Translations under genes and position numbers: made by a program
Shown here: positions 36,262 to 44,605 of the stretch, one piece after another
Layout of the letters: every line of letters starts with the position of its first letter
How positions within the stretch are numbered: position 1 is the stretch's first letter
The notes under the pieces: model-generated
The model's input: the letters and a program-made list of their open reading frames with translations, nothing else
Databases searched by the model: none
What the model was told of the DNA's origin: nothing
DNA from: Aneurinibacillus sp. REN35
Lineage (GTDB): Bacteria > Bacillota > Bacilli > Aneurinibacillales > Aneurinibacillaceae
Length of the DNA: 64,000 nucleotides
NCBI RefSeq assembly: GCF_041379945.2
Contig: NZ_JBFTXJ020000003.1
Coordinates: 124,001 to 188,000, forward strand
Direction of reading: 5' to 3'

Positions 36262-36669
36262 CTATAGAGAAGCTAAGCGATCAGTCGTTTCATCATCAGG
36301 GGAATTGACCATGTGATGAGCAACCTGAATGAGGCGTTCATACATATAGCGACGGGCAGATCCTTCCATGCCGATCTCGTCCATCGATTCGCTCATAAGG
36401 GCAAGCCAGCGCTCCGCACGCTTTGGCGTGACCTGAAAATTCATATGGCGTGCTCGCATCATTGGATGACCGTATACATCGCTGTAGAGTGTCTCACCAC
36501 CGAGAAATTGTGTAAGAAACATAAATTGTTTTTGTTCGGTAAGAGTGAGGTCTTTCGGAAAAATCGGGCTGAGCAGCGGGTCTTTTGCAACCCGTGAGTA
36601 AAATGCAGCTACCAGTTTGCGAAGCGTCTCTTCGCCGCCGATCGCTTCATATGGATTATGTGACATCAT
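36262..36669 (-). CDS. truncated hemoglobin, group II (YjbI-like)
   Basis: 135 residues, the normal length of trHbO proteins. It has YEAIGGEETLRKLVAAFYSRVAKDPLLSPIFP (helices A-B with B10 Tyr) and GHPMMRARHMNFQVTPKRAERWLALM, whose histidine is the proximal heme ligand; the distal-side Trp is in RAERWL. Such globins bind oxygen or peroxide. ATG 36669 (second ATG 36666) follows GGAGGG. A TATAAT at 36711-36706 and an FNR/CRP-like palindrome further upstream suggest control by oxygen or a CRP-family factor. Confidence 0.92.
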   Translation of the reverse strand: MMSHNPYEAIGGEETLRKLVAAFYSRVAKDPLLSPIFPKDLTLTEQKQFMFLTQFLGGETLYSDVYGHPMMRARHMNFQVTPKRAERWLALMSESMDEIGMEGSARRYMYERLIQVAHHMVNSPDDETTDRLASL

Positions 36670-36742
36670 TGTTTTTGAATCCCTCCAGAATGCTGTGCTT
36701 TTTCTATTATACATAATTCTATCACTGATACCATGCAGGTGC

Positions 36743-36758
36743 TGTGATTGTCATCACG
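36743..36758 (-). promoter_or_regulatory. FNR/CRP-family operator candidate upstream of the globin
   Basis: TGTGA-N6-TCACG on the plus strand (CGTGA-N6-TCACA in the gene direction) matches 9 of 10 bases of TGTGA-N6-TCACA. Its centre is about 50 bases upstream of the start expected from TATAAT (36711-36706), and the -35 region is poor, as in activator-dependent promoters. Confidence 0.5.
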
Positions 36759-36764
36759 GATCAT

Positions 36765-36797
36765 ACAAAAAAGATCCCTGCCATTAGCGGCAGGGAT
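36765..36797 (-). terminator. minus-strand terminator without an obvious gene
   Basis: ATCCCTGCC and GGCAGGGAT form a 9-bp stem; read on the minus strand it is followed by TTTTTTG. No coding gene ends here on the minus strand. The remainder of the 321-base gap (36670-36990) holds globin promoter elements and the ribosome site of the next gene. Confidence 0.55.
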
Positions 36798-36990
36798 TAA
36801 AATAGAGGAGTGGTTACAACACTTTAAGTATGCCATGTTTTTCATGTGAATTTTGTCAAACGGTTGCATATTTCTCAATGATGTTTGCTCTACTTTTGTC
36901 GAATGTGGCGAAAAAGTGAACAAATACTGATGCGTCTATACTCTTATGGTACATTTAGTAGTAAAGAAGAGGGAAGGGGGAGGATTCATT

Positions 36991-38211
36991 ATGGAAAAGC
37001 AGGCTGTCGTCAATGCGCTCGTATCGTTGCCGGATGGGGCGGCACGATTGTTGTTTGCGCTGCTTGACAAAAGCAATATACTTGATCTGATATCAGGTAA
37101 ACTGGGTGGAACATTGGAGAGAGAAGCCGCCCGAGCAAGCGGGTGGTCTAGAAATGAAGTACTGCTAAAGCTCCTTATTCGTTTGAATCAAACCATTCAT
37201 AACGAAAAGATTATGTACATAACAAAAGAAGATTTGATTCAGAATATGTCACAGGTTGTAGGACAAGCGCTTGCGACGCTTTCAAAAAACGAGAAGGAAT
37301 TCCAGGGTGAGGCTTTGCTTGATTTGCTTATGTATGAAGGGGACCGAATCGAGAATGCACGCAGAGAAGGTAATCTTGAAGTGCCGCTTCGTCCGGATGC
37401 TGGCTGCATCGCTTTGTACATGCAGCAGTTTTTTGAGCCGTCGAGCAAGACGCTTGCCGCTTTTTCTGCACAGCGTCTGCGTGAGCGGATGCTGCCATTT
37501 GTTATCTATATGCTATTTTTGTGGAATGAAGCGTTGACAGCGGAAGATACGGAAGAGAGGATTGGGAGCTTCCTACGGTATTGGCAAGAAAAAAAGGGGA
37601 TTTATGACCATCTGCGAAACAAAATGCAAGAGCATGCGCACGCTATTGAATTAGAGGATCGGTTATTAGAACAGAAAACAGGGAACATGAAAGTGCTTCA
37701 GCGTCAGCTTGATCAAATAGCTGAAGAACGAGAGAATATCAAGACTGCGCTCATCCACCGTCTCCCTCACGATGTACATAAATTCGACGGTGTGTTCGAA
37801 GGCAAGGCGAAAACGGTTCGCAATCGAATGATAGAACTTCAGGAGCAATGGGAGGACGTACATGAGTCGAGAGAAGAAGAGAGAGAGGACGGTCTGCTGC
37901 GAAGCTTATGGAATCGTATTGACACGAGCATTAGCGGCGCGCACACAGAACGGGAAATGAAGCGGCTATCCGGTAAGCTTGTCGATGAGATGGTCGCGAT
38001 GAAGAAGGATATTATTCAACTGCCTGTTTATTATATGGACCGGATTAAGCAAATACATGATTGCGATAGCAAAATTCATGAGATTAGGCGTTGGCGCTAT
38101 CAATTGGAGCAGGAAGTTGAGAAACACAAGGAAAAAATTCAGCATCATAAGGTTCATCGAGGAACATTAGATCAGCAGATGAAACAGTGGGAAAAAGAAT
38201 TGTTTTTCTAA
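36991..38211 (+). CDS. unknown coiled-coil protein, 406 residues
   Basis: I do not recognise this protein. It is soluble, with no signal or membrane segment. The first 180 residues are helical (ALVSLPDGAARLLFALLDKSNILDLISGKLG). Residues about 190-400 are strongly coiled-coil (LEDRLLEQKTGNMKVLQRQLDQIAEERENIK, then QLEQEVEKHKEKIQHHKVHRGTLDQQMKQWEKEL). ATG 36991 follows GGGAGG. Terminated at 38217, so monocistronic. Structural or scaffold roles are possible; nothing in context decides. Confidence 0.75.
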   Translation: MEKQAVVNALVSLPDGAARLLFALLDKSNILDLISGKLGGTLEREAARASGWSRNEVLLKLLIRLNQTIHNEKIMYITKEDLIQNMSQVVGQALATLSKNEKEFQGEALLDLLMYEGDRIENARREGNLEVPLRPDAGCIALYMQQFFEPSSKTLAAFSAQRLRERMLPFVIYMLFLWNEALTAEDTEERIGSFLRYWQEKKGIYDHLRNKMQEHAHAIELEDRLLEQKTGNMKVLQRQLDQIAEERENIKTALIHRLPHDVHKFDGVFEGKAKTVRNRMIELQEQWEDVHESREEEREDGLLRSLWNRIDTSISGAHTEREMKRLSGKLVDEMVAMKKDIIQLPVYYMDRIKQIHDCDSKIHEIRRWRYQLEQEVEKHKEKIQHHKVHRGTLDQQMKQWEKELFF

Positions 38212-38216
38212 AGGAG

Positions 38217-38248
38217 ACCGAAGTGCAAAGCGCTTCGGTTTTTTTTTA
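38217..38248 (+). terminator. terminator of the coiled-coil protein gene
   Basis: ACCGAAG and CTTCGGT stem with loop, followed by a run of nine T. Confidence 0.85.
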
Positions 38249-38312
38249 TGACATAAAATAGGGATGGACAAGAATAACATGTACAGAAGGGAAAAGAGCG
38301 GAGGGGGTTGCG

Positions 38313-38762
38313 TTGAAGAAGAAGATCGGAAAGCAGATCGTGTTGTATATGCTTGTGCTTTCTTTGCTGTACCTTGGCTTTATAAAATACCAACAATATC
38401 AGGCTGAACGCTATCTAGCGGACTTTCAGGCTCTGCGTGGAGAAGAGACGATGGAGCATATGGGGACTTTGTATAAAGACATATTGGAATATCAGTCCAC
38501 ATATAAATTAACGCCGCCAGTAAGTGCGCAGCTTGTGCAGAATCTATTGGCCGCAGGAAAGAAGCTAAAAGATATTGACCAGAAGCTTAAGCAGCAGTAC
38601 CCGCGTCAGCATGTAGACTTCTCATACTTGTACCAAGATTTATTTCTTGTTGTTAAGCAGCTCCAAGATAAGGGTAATGATGCCAAGCTTAGTGTTATGG
38701 TTGTGCATGCCGTCGAAGGGCTTGGAAATGCGAAGATGCAATTATATAGTTGTCGAAAATAA
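38313..38762 (+). CDS. small membrane-anchored protein, unknown
   Basis: 149 residues: a basic N-terminus, one hydrophobic anchor (IVLYMLVLSLLYLGFI, about 9-24) and an extracytoplasmic helical domain with a terminal cysteine (YSCRK). The start is TTG 38313 behind GGAGGGGG. No family recognised. It shares a bidirectional terminator with the convergent phosphate transporter. Confidence 0.65.
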   Translation: MKKKIGKQIVLYMLVLSLLYLGFIKYQQYQAERYLADFQALRGEETMEHMGTLYKDILEYQSTYKLTPPVSAQLVQNLLAAGKKLKDIDQKLKQQYPRQHVDFSYLYQDLFLVVKQLQDKGNDAKLSVMVVHAVEGLGNAKMQLYSCRK

Positions 38763-38798
38763 AAAATCCCAGCGGACATCCCGCTGGGATTTTGATTT
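38763..38798. terminator. bidirectional terminator
   Basis: AAAATCCCAGCGG and CCGCTGGGATTTT with a short loop, between the small anchored protein and pit. Confidence 0.9.
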
Positions 38799-38801
38799 TA
38801 C

Positions 38802-39800
38802 TTACATGAATAGCACAAGTATTTTATATAGAATTCCTGCAAGCAATGCACAGCTTGGAAGTGTAATAATCCAAGTCATAACAATTTTTCGGGCAACGCC
38901 CCACTTTACGCCTTTAACGCGTTTAGCGGCACCTACGCCCATAATCGCAGAGGAAACTACGTGCGTAGTACTTACAGGCAGATGAATGAGAGTCGCTCCA
39001 AAAATAATGGCTGCTGAGGATAAGTCAGCTGCCGCTCCATTAACCGGCTGTAGCTTCATAATCTTTCCGCCTACCGTTTTAATGATCTTCCAGCCTCCGA
39101 CCGATGTACCAACACCCATCGCAACAGCGGCACTCACTCGTACCCATGTTGGAATATCGGTTGTAGACTGAAAGCCGCCGGCAATCAAAGCCAGGGTAAT
39201 AATCCCCATTGCCTTTTGGGCATCGTTTGTCCCATGCGAATAGGATTGGAGGGCGGCCGTGAAAATCTGGAATGTTCGGAAGCCTCGATTGGTCTTGCCT
39301 AGATTAAAGTTCTTAAATACTAAAGCAAAGATTGACATGACGATAAATCCAATTCCAAGAGCAAGAAAAGGAGAAATAAGCAATGATTGAATAATCTTGG
39401 TGAAGCCGGTGTAGTTAATGGATTGGATGCCTGCTGCGGCAATGGCAGCCCCTGCGATCGAGCCGATCAACGCATGGGAAGAACTGCTTGGAATTCCGTA
39501 CCACCAGGTAATTAAATTCCAAATAATAGCCGAGAGCAGGGCGGCAAGCACAACAAGAGTCCCGTTCTCAAGCGCGAACGGGTCAACGATCCCCTTCGTT
39601 ATGGTTTTGGCCACTCCGGTAAAAGTAATGGCGCCAATAAAGTTCATAACAGCTGCCAAGATAATAGCGGTCCGCGGATTTAATGCGCGGGTCGATACCG
39701 AAGTCGCAATTGCATTGGCCGTGTCGTGAAATCCATTAATGAAGTCGAACGCTAACGCGAGAATAACAATCGCGATAATAAGTATCATCATTGTATCCAT
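38802..39800 (-). CDS. pit: inorganic phosphate transporter, PiT family
   Basis: A 332-residue low-affinity phosphate:cation symporter with about ten spans. The duplicated PiT signature is clear: FDFINGFHDTANAIATSVSTRAL in the N-terminal half and SYSHGTNDAQKAMGIITLAL in the second, with GIPSSSSHALIGSIAG and LPVSTTHVVSSAIMG as the paired re-entrant segments. It lies 17 bases downstream of a DUF47 gene on the same strand, the standard Pit operon of Bacillales. Confidence 0.94.
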   Translation of the reverse strand: MDTMMILIIAIVILALAFDFINGFHDTANAIATSVSTRALNPRTAIILAAVMNFIGAITFTGVAKTITKGIVDPFALENGTLVVLAALLSAIIWNLITWWYGIPSSSSHALIGSIAGAAIAAAGIQSINYTGFTKIIQSLLISPFLALGIGFIVMSIFALVFKNFNLGKTNRGFRTFQIFTAALQSYSHGTNDAQKAMGIITLALIAGGFQSTTDIPTWVRVSAAVAMGVGTSVGGWKIIKTVGGKIMKLQPVNGAAADLSSAAIIFGATLIHLPVSTTHVVSSAIMGVGAAKRVKGVKWGVARKIVMTWIITLPSCALLAGILYKILVLFM

Positions 39801-39817
39801 AAAAAAAGAGCCTCTCC

Positions 39818-40438
39818 TTATGCGTTTCGCATGATGATCGTTTCCAGGGTGTCGGCTACGTCTTCACAGCTGTCTGAAATGCTTTCTAAAATCTCGTACA
39901 GCTCTTTATATTGGATGATTTTAATCGGGTCTTTTTCTTTGATGAACAACTCTTTAATACAGACGCGCAGCAGATCATCGCATTGCGATTCTAAATCATT
40001 AATTTTGATTGCGTGCGGGCGAATGTCCATCAGCTTCTTTTTGTTCAACAGTTTGGCTGATTTAGCAACTTCTTCCGTGCTTTTTAAGATGTATTCTGTG
40101 AATTGAATCATATGCTTGTCCGCGCTGGTCATGTTATACATTTCAAAACGGGAAGCACATTGCTCCATTCCATCTAGAATGTCGTCCATGGCGTTCGCTA
40201 ATTCTAGAATATCCTCCCGCTCAAGCGGAGTGATGAATGTTTTGTTCAGCGCTACAATAATTTCATGAATATAACGGTCGCCTTTCGTTTCATAGTCCTT
40301 CATTGTTGAAGCAAATTCCTTTAAATTCGCCTCGTTTGTAATTTTGAAGTCAACGAAATACTGAGCGGCTTCCTGTAAATTTTCTGCGATGTTAGAAAGC
40401 ATCTCCAGAAATACATCTCGTTTTGCCGAGAAAATCAT
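39818..40438 (-). CDS. DUF47/PhoU-like Pit accessory protein
   Basis: A 206-residue, all-helical protein with the PhoU-like repeat pattern FEMYNMTSADKHMIQFTEYI and LEREDILELANAMDDILDGMEQ. DUF47 proteins are almost always encoded next to Pit-type transporters and are thought to regulate them. It is first in the two-gene operon. The upstream 263 bases contain AT-rich promoter sequence; I cannot pick out a Pho box with confidence. Confidence 0.92.
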   Translation of the reverse strand: MIFSAKRDVFLEMLSNIAENLQEAAQYFVDFKITNEANLKEFASTMKDYETKGDRYIHEIIVALNKTFITPLEREDILELANAMDDILDGMEQCASRFEMYNMTSADKHMIQFTEYILKSTEEVAKSAKLLNKKKLMDIRPHAIKINDLESQCDDLLRVCIKELFIKEKDPIKIIQYKELYEILESISDSCEDVADTLETIIMRNA

Positions 40439-40701
40439 GCAACAATACCTCCAAAAGTTTTTTCATACAAACTTTATTTTAGCAAATCCGATCGAACATT
40501 AAAATCTTAATTAAAAATTTACCGAAAGACAATGGTACACCTCTAAAATTTACACAAACTTTACAAAAATATGTGGACAAAAAAAGGCTAGTACATGTAG
40601 TACTACCCGATATGAAAGAAGTTTACGCACATTGACTTGTATTTTATAAAAAACTGTTTCACACTGTTTATACAAACCAAGGATAAGGGTGGGAGAATAA
40701 G

Positions 40702-41571
40702 GTGACAGCGATCGGATTGGTTGGTGCGGGTAAAGTAGGCGTAGCCTTCGGGCTCTATTTGACAAGGCGACAGGAGAAGGTATGTGGGTATTATAGCCGT
40801 ACATATGAGCATGCGCGACAAGCCGCTGAGCTTGTAGGTGCAAATGCTCAGGCGTTTTCTAGATTATCGGCATTGATTGCGCAAAGTGACTGGATTGCGA
40901 TCACGACAAATGATACGGCGATTGAAAATGTGGCAAGATCGATCTCCGCTAGCGGTATTGCGCTTAATGAAAAAGTGATCTTTCATATGAGCGGTGCGGC
41001 AACATCTGCTTTGTTGGCCCCTTTGGCTGCAAAAGGCGCTGTAGTAGCCTCGCTGCATCCGCTGCAAACCTTTGCGGACGCAAACTCGGGAGCTAATGCA
41101 ATGAAGAAGGCCATGTTTGGAATCGAAGGGGATGAGGAAGCGGTTGCGCTCCTAACAGAATGGGTCGAAAGGTTGGGGCATGCCTATTTTGTGCTTGAAC
41201 AAAAACAAAAACCGCTTTATCATGCAGCCGCGAGCATAGCGTCGAACAGTCTCGTGGGCGTCATCGGGTATGCGGTGGAATTGATGAAAGCAGCCGGGGT
41301 CAAAGATACACAAGCATTGAAAGCTCTTACCCCACTCATTGAAGCGACAGTGTATAATGTAGTGGAGAAGGGGGCGGAACAAGCGCTCACCGGCCCGATT
41401 GCTAGAGGGGACATAAGCACGGTAAGAAAGCACATGGATGCGATTTTAAAGACAAATCCGGATTTATTAGATTTTTATGCTTCATTAGGAAGCATTACGC
41501 TTGCAGTAGCAAAACGGAATGCTCTACAGGATAAGCAAATAATTGACGAATTTACCCGCTTGTTTGAATAA
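40702..41571 (+). CDS. Rossmann-fold DUF2520 oxidoreductase-like protein
   Basis: A 289-residue protein. The N-terminal NAD(P)-binding motif GLVGAGKVG (5-13) starts a Rossmann domain, with HMSGAATSALLAPLAAKGAVVASLHPLQTFAD in the middle and a helical C-terminal dehydrogenase-like domain (HAAASIASNSLVGVIGYAVELMKAAGV). This two-part layout is the DUF2520/ProC-like family found near pantothenate genes in other Firmicutes. Start GTG 40702 behind GGGAGAATAAG. Substrate unknown. Confidence 0.85.
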   Translation: MTAIGLVGAGKVGVAFGLYLTRRQEKVCGYYSRTYEHARQAAELVGANAQAFSRLSALIAQSDWIAITTNDTAIENVARSISASGIALNEKVIFHMSGAATSALLAPLAAKGAVVASLHPLQTFADANSGANAMKKAMFGIEGDEEAVALLTEWVERLGHAYFVLEQKQKPLYHAAASIASNSLVGVIGYAVELMKAAGVKDTQALKALTPLIEATVYNVVEKGAEQALTGPIARGDISTVRKHMDAILKTNPDLLDFYASLGSITLAVAKRNALQDKQIIDEFTRLFE

Positions 41572-41649
41572 TTCACCAGTTTGGTTTGTGCGAACTTGCG
41601 GTAGAAAGCTATATACCAACAAAGCTATACAGAAAAGGTGACGCATATA

Positions 41650-42540
41650 ATGATCCAACGCTTTCTATTCACTATTCTCATTGCGCTGCTTGTTTCATAC
41701 GAAATCGGTTTTAATAGCTTGTTCATCGTATTGCTTGTATTGCCATTGACGATTCGGGGTGAAGATGTTGAGCGCATGAAAAAAACGACACGGCAGCAAT
41801 GGTTTACGAATACGTTCATCCTTCTTGTGATTGTTGTTATGGGAATCTTGTCAACCTCTATGTTTCAAGCGAATGATGCGCTGCATGCCTGGGCGCAGAA
41901 ACAGCCGTTTTATATGGATGCCAATGCATTCATGGCCTCTATTCCATATAATGACGCTTCCTTTTTTTGGTTTCGGGAGCTTACACCACAAGACCCGCTG
42001 TATGACGTATATGTAATTGGCTTTATTGCTGTCTATTTATTATATGCAGTATATGCATATGTAACAGCTAACCGAGAGACGCTGGTACGTCTTTTATTTG
42101 TCAATTGGATGGTACATGCGGTTTTGGCTTTGCCATTCTATTTGTTCTTTAACGTACATGAGGTATGGTCTACCATCAACTATAACTGGGGTCATATTCC
42201 CTACTCAGTGAAAAATTGCTTCCCGAGCTTGCATACGTCTGTTGCGTTTTCCTGCTTACTGCTCGCTCTACGGGAGAATAAGCGCTTCGCTATATTTTGG
42301 GGAGTGTACAGTGCATTAATTATCTTTACTACAATGTACTTGCGTATTCATTGGGTACTTGATGTAGTGGGCGGCCTTGTATTAGGGTTTATTTTATATC
42401 GGGTAGCCAATGCAGTAGCTCCTGCTATTCTTGCCCGCCTGGCCGTTCGAGACGCTGTACGTGAGTCGGGTGCTCTTCTGCCTCACCCGCTTTCTGTGCG
42501 TTCAAGCAAAAATGAAGCTATGCAACGGATTAATCGTTAA
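41650..42540 (+). CDS. PAP2-superfamily membrane phosphatase (inositol phosphoceramide synthase-like)
   Basis: A 296-residue, six-span membrane protein. Catalytic motif pieces are FPSLHTSVAFSCLL and LRIHWVLDVVGGLVLG, with the two histidines of the PAP2/Aur1 type; the first K-x6-RP motif is weak or absent. It probably hydrolyses or transfers a lipid phosphate at the outer membrane face. ATG 41650 follows AAAGGTGA. Monocistronic. Confidence 0.82.
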   Translation: MIQRFLFTILIALLVSYEIGFNSLFIVLLVLPLTIRGEDVERMKKTTRQQWFTNTFILLVIVVMGILSTSMFQANDALHAWAQKQPFYMDANAFMASIPYNDASFFWFRELTPQDPLYDVYVIGFIAVYLLYAVYAYVTANRETLVRLLFVNWMVHAVLALPFYLFFNVHEVWSTINYNWGHIPYSVKNCFPSLHTSVAFSCLLLALRENKRFAIFWGVYSALIIFTTMYLRIHWVLDVVGGLVLGFILYRVANAVAPAILARLAVRDAVRESGALLPHPLSVRSSKNEAMQRINR

Positions 42541-42567
42541 TAAGATAAGAATAAGGATAAAACGATG

Positions 42568-42592
42568 AAAGGGGGCCTATGCCCTCTTTTTT
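42568..42592 (+). terminator. terminator of the PAP2 gene
   Basis: AAAGGGGGC and GCCCTCTTT around CTAT (one G-T pair), followed by TTTATTT. Confidence 0.78.
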
Positions 42593-42600
42593 ATTTGGAG

Positions 42601-43083
42601 TTATGAGGAAGCGAACGGATGAGAGGGGTTGTCTCCTCCCTCATGCGAGAGGGTAAGACTGCGCAGGCATACGGTATGATTCGAGCTGGTGCAGAATTGG
42701 CACGAGGGCGACTCTACATGTACCCTAAGTCGAATAGACATTAGATGCAGCAGGGAGGTAAGGTCTGCTTGTTCGGTTTCATCAAGCATGAATTTTACCC
42801 CGTATTCTTTAAACTCATCATCCCCTGCAGTTCTCCGTACAATATAGCCATGGAAATGTAATTCCCGATCCAGAATTCGTGTCTGAAATTCTAGCACCAC
42901 ATAAGGGTTAACAGGCAGTGTAAGATGGGTCATAAATCGTATGCCGCCTGGCCCGATGTCTAGAATGCATGTTTTGATACTTTTTGCATCAATGCGATTT
43001 TCCTTAATCTGAACGATTGTCATATTTGCACATAATGGCTTTTGAAATACATATCTAAAATGCTGCCGTTTATTGTGTTCCAT
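42601..43083 (-). CDS. PilZ-domain protein (c-di-GMP binding candidate)
   Basis: A 160-residue single-domain protein. The PilZ motif starts with KRQHFRYVF (RxxxR type) and continues to DIGPGGIRF, where the usual D-x-S-x-x-G serine is glycine; the VEF-Q strand and GVKFMLDETEQADL helix follow. c-di-GMP binding is therefore likely but not certain. ATG 43083 has AAAGGAG 6 bases upstream; ATG 43089 overlaps that site. No diguanylate cyclase is in the window. Function could be motility or envelope control. Confidence 0.82.
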   Translation of the reverse strand: MEHNKRQHFRYVFQKPLCANMTIVQIKENRIDAKSIKTCILDIGPGGIRFMTHLTLPVNPYVVLEFQTRILDRELHFHGYIVRRTAGDDEFKEYGVKFMLDETEQADLTSLLHLMSIRLRVHVESPSCQFCTSSNHTVCLRSLTLSHEGGDNPSHPFASS

Positions 43084-43265
43084 ATTCATCTCCTTTACAC
43101 ATATAGCATTCATTTTATTTTATACATCTTATGGGATAAAAGGAATAATTTTTTTAACATTATTTTTTTTCTGTATTATTACTGTATATTGTCCCGTTTT
43201 AATAAAGAGGGCTGGGATTATACAGTAGAAAGGTACAGAGTGCCGAAAGAAAGGAGGGGAATACG

Positions 43266-43490
43266 ATGGCAGTTACAAGTTCCGTATCTGGAATACAACT
43301 GGTTCTTTTGTTTCAGGATGGCGTAGACGTAAAAGGGAGAATGAAGCTTGCTAAAAAAGTATACAAAAATATAGCTACAACGGCTACGCCCATAGCAATT
43401 CATGAAGCAGCGACAGCGCTTGCGAAATTGCAGACGCTTCCGCTTGCAGGTGTGCAGCAGCTTGTTACGACAGATGTAGTGGAGGAGTAA
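43266..43490 (+). CDS. DUF1659-family small protein
   Basis: A 74-residue protein with QLVLLFQDGVDVKGRMKLAKKVYKNIATTATPIAIHEAATALAKLQTLPL, matching the DUF1659 family. AAAGGAGGGGAATACG precedes ATG 43266. It is the first of a compact three-gene cassette (DUF1659, DUF2922, YvrJ) that recurs in Bacillales and Clostridia. No function has been established for the set. Confidence 0.82.
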   Translation: MAVTSSVSGIQLVLLFQDGVDVKGRMKLAKKVYKNIATTATPIAIHEAATALAKLQTLPLAGVQQLVTTDVVEE

Positions 43491-43530
43491 GGATGGAAGT
43501 GGATATTGCTGAAAGGAGGGAGAAGCAGGC

Positions 43531-43746
43531 ATGAAAACATTGGAATTGACATTCGCGGCTCAGGACGGAAGTACGCTGCGTCTTACGCTGCCAAATCCTA
43601 AGCTCCCAGTTGATCCGGTACAGGTAGCGGCTACGATGGATTTGCTAATTGCAAAACAGATTTTTACAACGACGACAGGAACAATTACCGGTAAGAAAAA
43701 CGCACGCGTGATTGATCAGACAGCCTCCGTAATCCCGTTAGCATAA
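43531..43746 (+). CDS. DUF2922-family small protein
   Basis: 71 residues: LELTFAAQDGSTLRLTLPNPKLPVDPVQVAATMDLLIAKQIF is the DUF2922 core, a beta-hairpin plus a helix. AAAGGAGGGAGAAG precedes the ATG. Middle gene of the DUF1659-DUF2922-YvrJ cassette, 40 bases after DUF1659 and 11 bases before yvrJ. Confidence 0.82.
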   Translation: MKTLELTFAAQDGSTLRLTLPNPKLPVDPVQVAATMDLLIAKQIFTTTTGTITGKKNARVIDQTASVIPLA

Positions 43747-43757
43747 GGAGGCATAGT

Positions 43758-43904
43758 ATGAATGAATGGGTGGCTTTTATTTCAAATGTAGGCTTTCCGG
43801 TGACCATCACACTGTACTTATTGGTGCGAATTGAAGCCAAGCTAGAACAGTTAACGTCAACGATTGCTCAACTTGCCCAAACCATCCACGCGACAAAAGA
43901 GTAA
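43758..43904 (+). CDS. yvrJ: YvrJ-family small membrane protein, 48 residues
   Basis: The product begins MNEWVAFISNVGFPVTITLY and continues LLVRIEAKLEQLTSTIAQLAQT, the YvrJ family pattern: one short membrane segment (about 5-23) and an amphipathic tail. This resembles phage holins in size and layout. AAGGAGG lies 7-8 bases upstream. Last gene of the cassette; a terminator follows 6 bases after its stop. Confidence 0.85.
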   Translation: MNEWVAFISNVGFPVTITLYLLVRIEAKLEQLTSTIAQLAQTIHATKE

Positions 43905-43909
43905 AGCGG

Positions 43910-43937
43910 ACGGCTCTGCATTTTGCAGGGCCGTTTC
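43910..43937 (+). terminator. terminator of the DUF1659-DUF2922-YvrJ cassette
   Basis: ACGGCTCTGCA and TGCAGGGCCGT pair with one G-T, loop TTT, then TTTCC. Confidence 0.75.
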
Positions 43938-44055
43938 CTGCATTTGGACTGCAAATTATAAACTTTATGTGAACGTTACGATTTTCACAATAATTATTAC
44001 AATCAAACATGTTATAATGTTGTTAAAGCGTTTTCATGAAAGGAGTATTGATTCC

Positions 44056-44517
44056 ATGATGGGCGAAGCGGATGCGGCAAGTCATCCGAAACTATATGAA
44101 ATTAGGTTGTTAATTTGTGTAGCACAGGCAGATGGATATCTAGACGATGAAGAGATGCAGCGGATTTTTCAGCAGGTAAATCTAGATGTTTTTACCGTAA
44201 GAGAAAGACAGATCTTCCATGATGATTTAGAGAATCCAAAGAACGCAGAGGAACTGGCCTTAGAGGTAAGTCCGTATTTAGACCATACCGAAAAGATGGT
44301 TCTTATTCGTAAGATGTTCAAGCTGGCTGCATTGGATAAAGATATTGCGCAAGAAGAAATTGCGATGATTTATTGCATCGGCAAAGCGCTTGGTCTAACT
44401 GAATATACGATCAAGCAAATAAAAGAATGGGTCATGGAGGGAATTACCTGGCAATCACGTTGGAGCGGGATTGTCCAAGACGCTATGGTATCAAGTGATA
44501 AAAAAGCTCCTCTTTGA
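44056..44517 (+). CDS. TerB-like helical protein
   Basis: About 153 residues. The TerB/DjlA N-domain pattern is visible: LLICVAQADGYLDDEEMQRIFQQV, then LIRKMFKLAALDKDIAQEEIAMIYCIGKALGLTEYTIKQIKEWV, each half with the acidic D-x-D/E loop that may bind metal. The start is ATG 44056 (or 44059) after AAAGGAG. TerB-type proteins relate to tellurite and phage/colicin resistance or membrane stress, but this is a stand-alone copy and the role is open. Confidence 0.75.
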   Translation: MMGEADAASHPKLYEIRLLICVAQADGYLDDEEMQRIFQQVNLDVFTVRERQIFHDDLENPKNAEELALEVSPYLDHTEKMVLIRKMFKLAALDKDIAQEEIAMIYCIGKALGLTEYTIKQIKEWVMEGITWQSRWSGIVQDAMVSSDKKAPL

Positions 44518-44605
44518 ATCTATATAATATAGAAGGAAAACGCATACATTTGTCGAATCTATAGGGCAGGAAAAGGTAAAACTGCAGAAAAGTGGAGGCG
44601 AATGT

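Noticed and set aside
41594-41620. GTTTGG-N14-CGGTAG before the PAP2 gene as a stress promoter
   Set aside because: Both boxes carry mismatches; not distinguishable from chance without a genome-wide model.
43197-43220. GTTTTA-N12-GGGATT upstream of the DUF1659 cassette as a stress promoter
   Set aside because: The -10 box is scrambled relative to GGGTAT and spacing is at the lower limit.
43266-43904. Prophage remnant because YvrJ resembles a holin
   Set aside because: No lysin, structural or recombination genes adjoin; the trio is a conserved chromosomal cassette.
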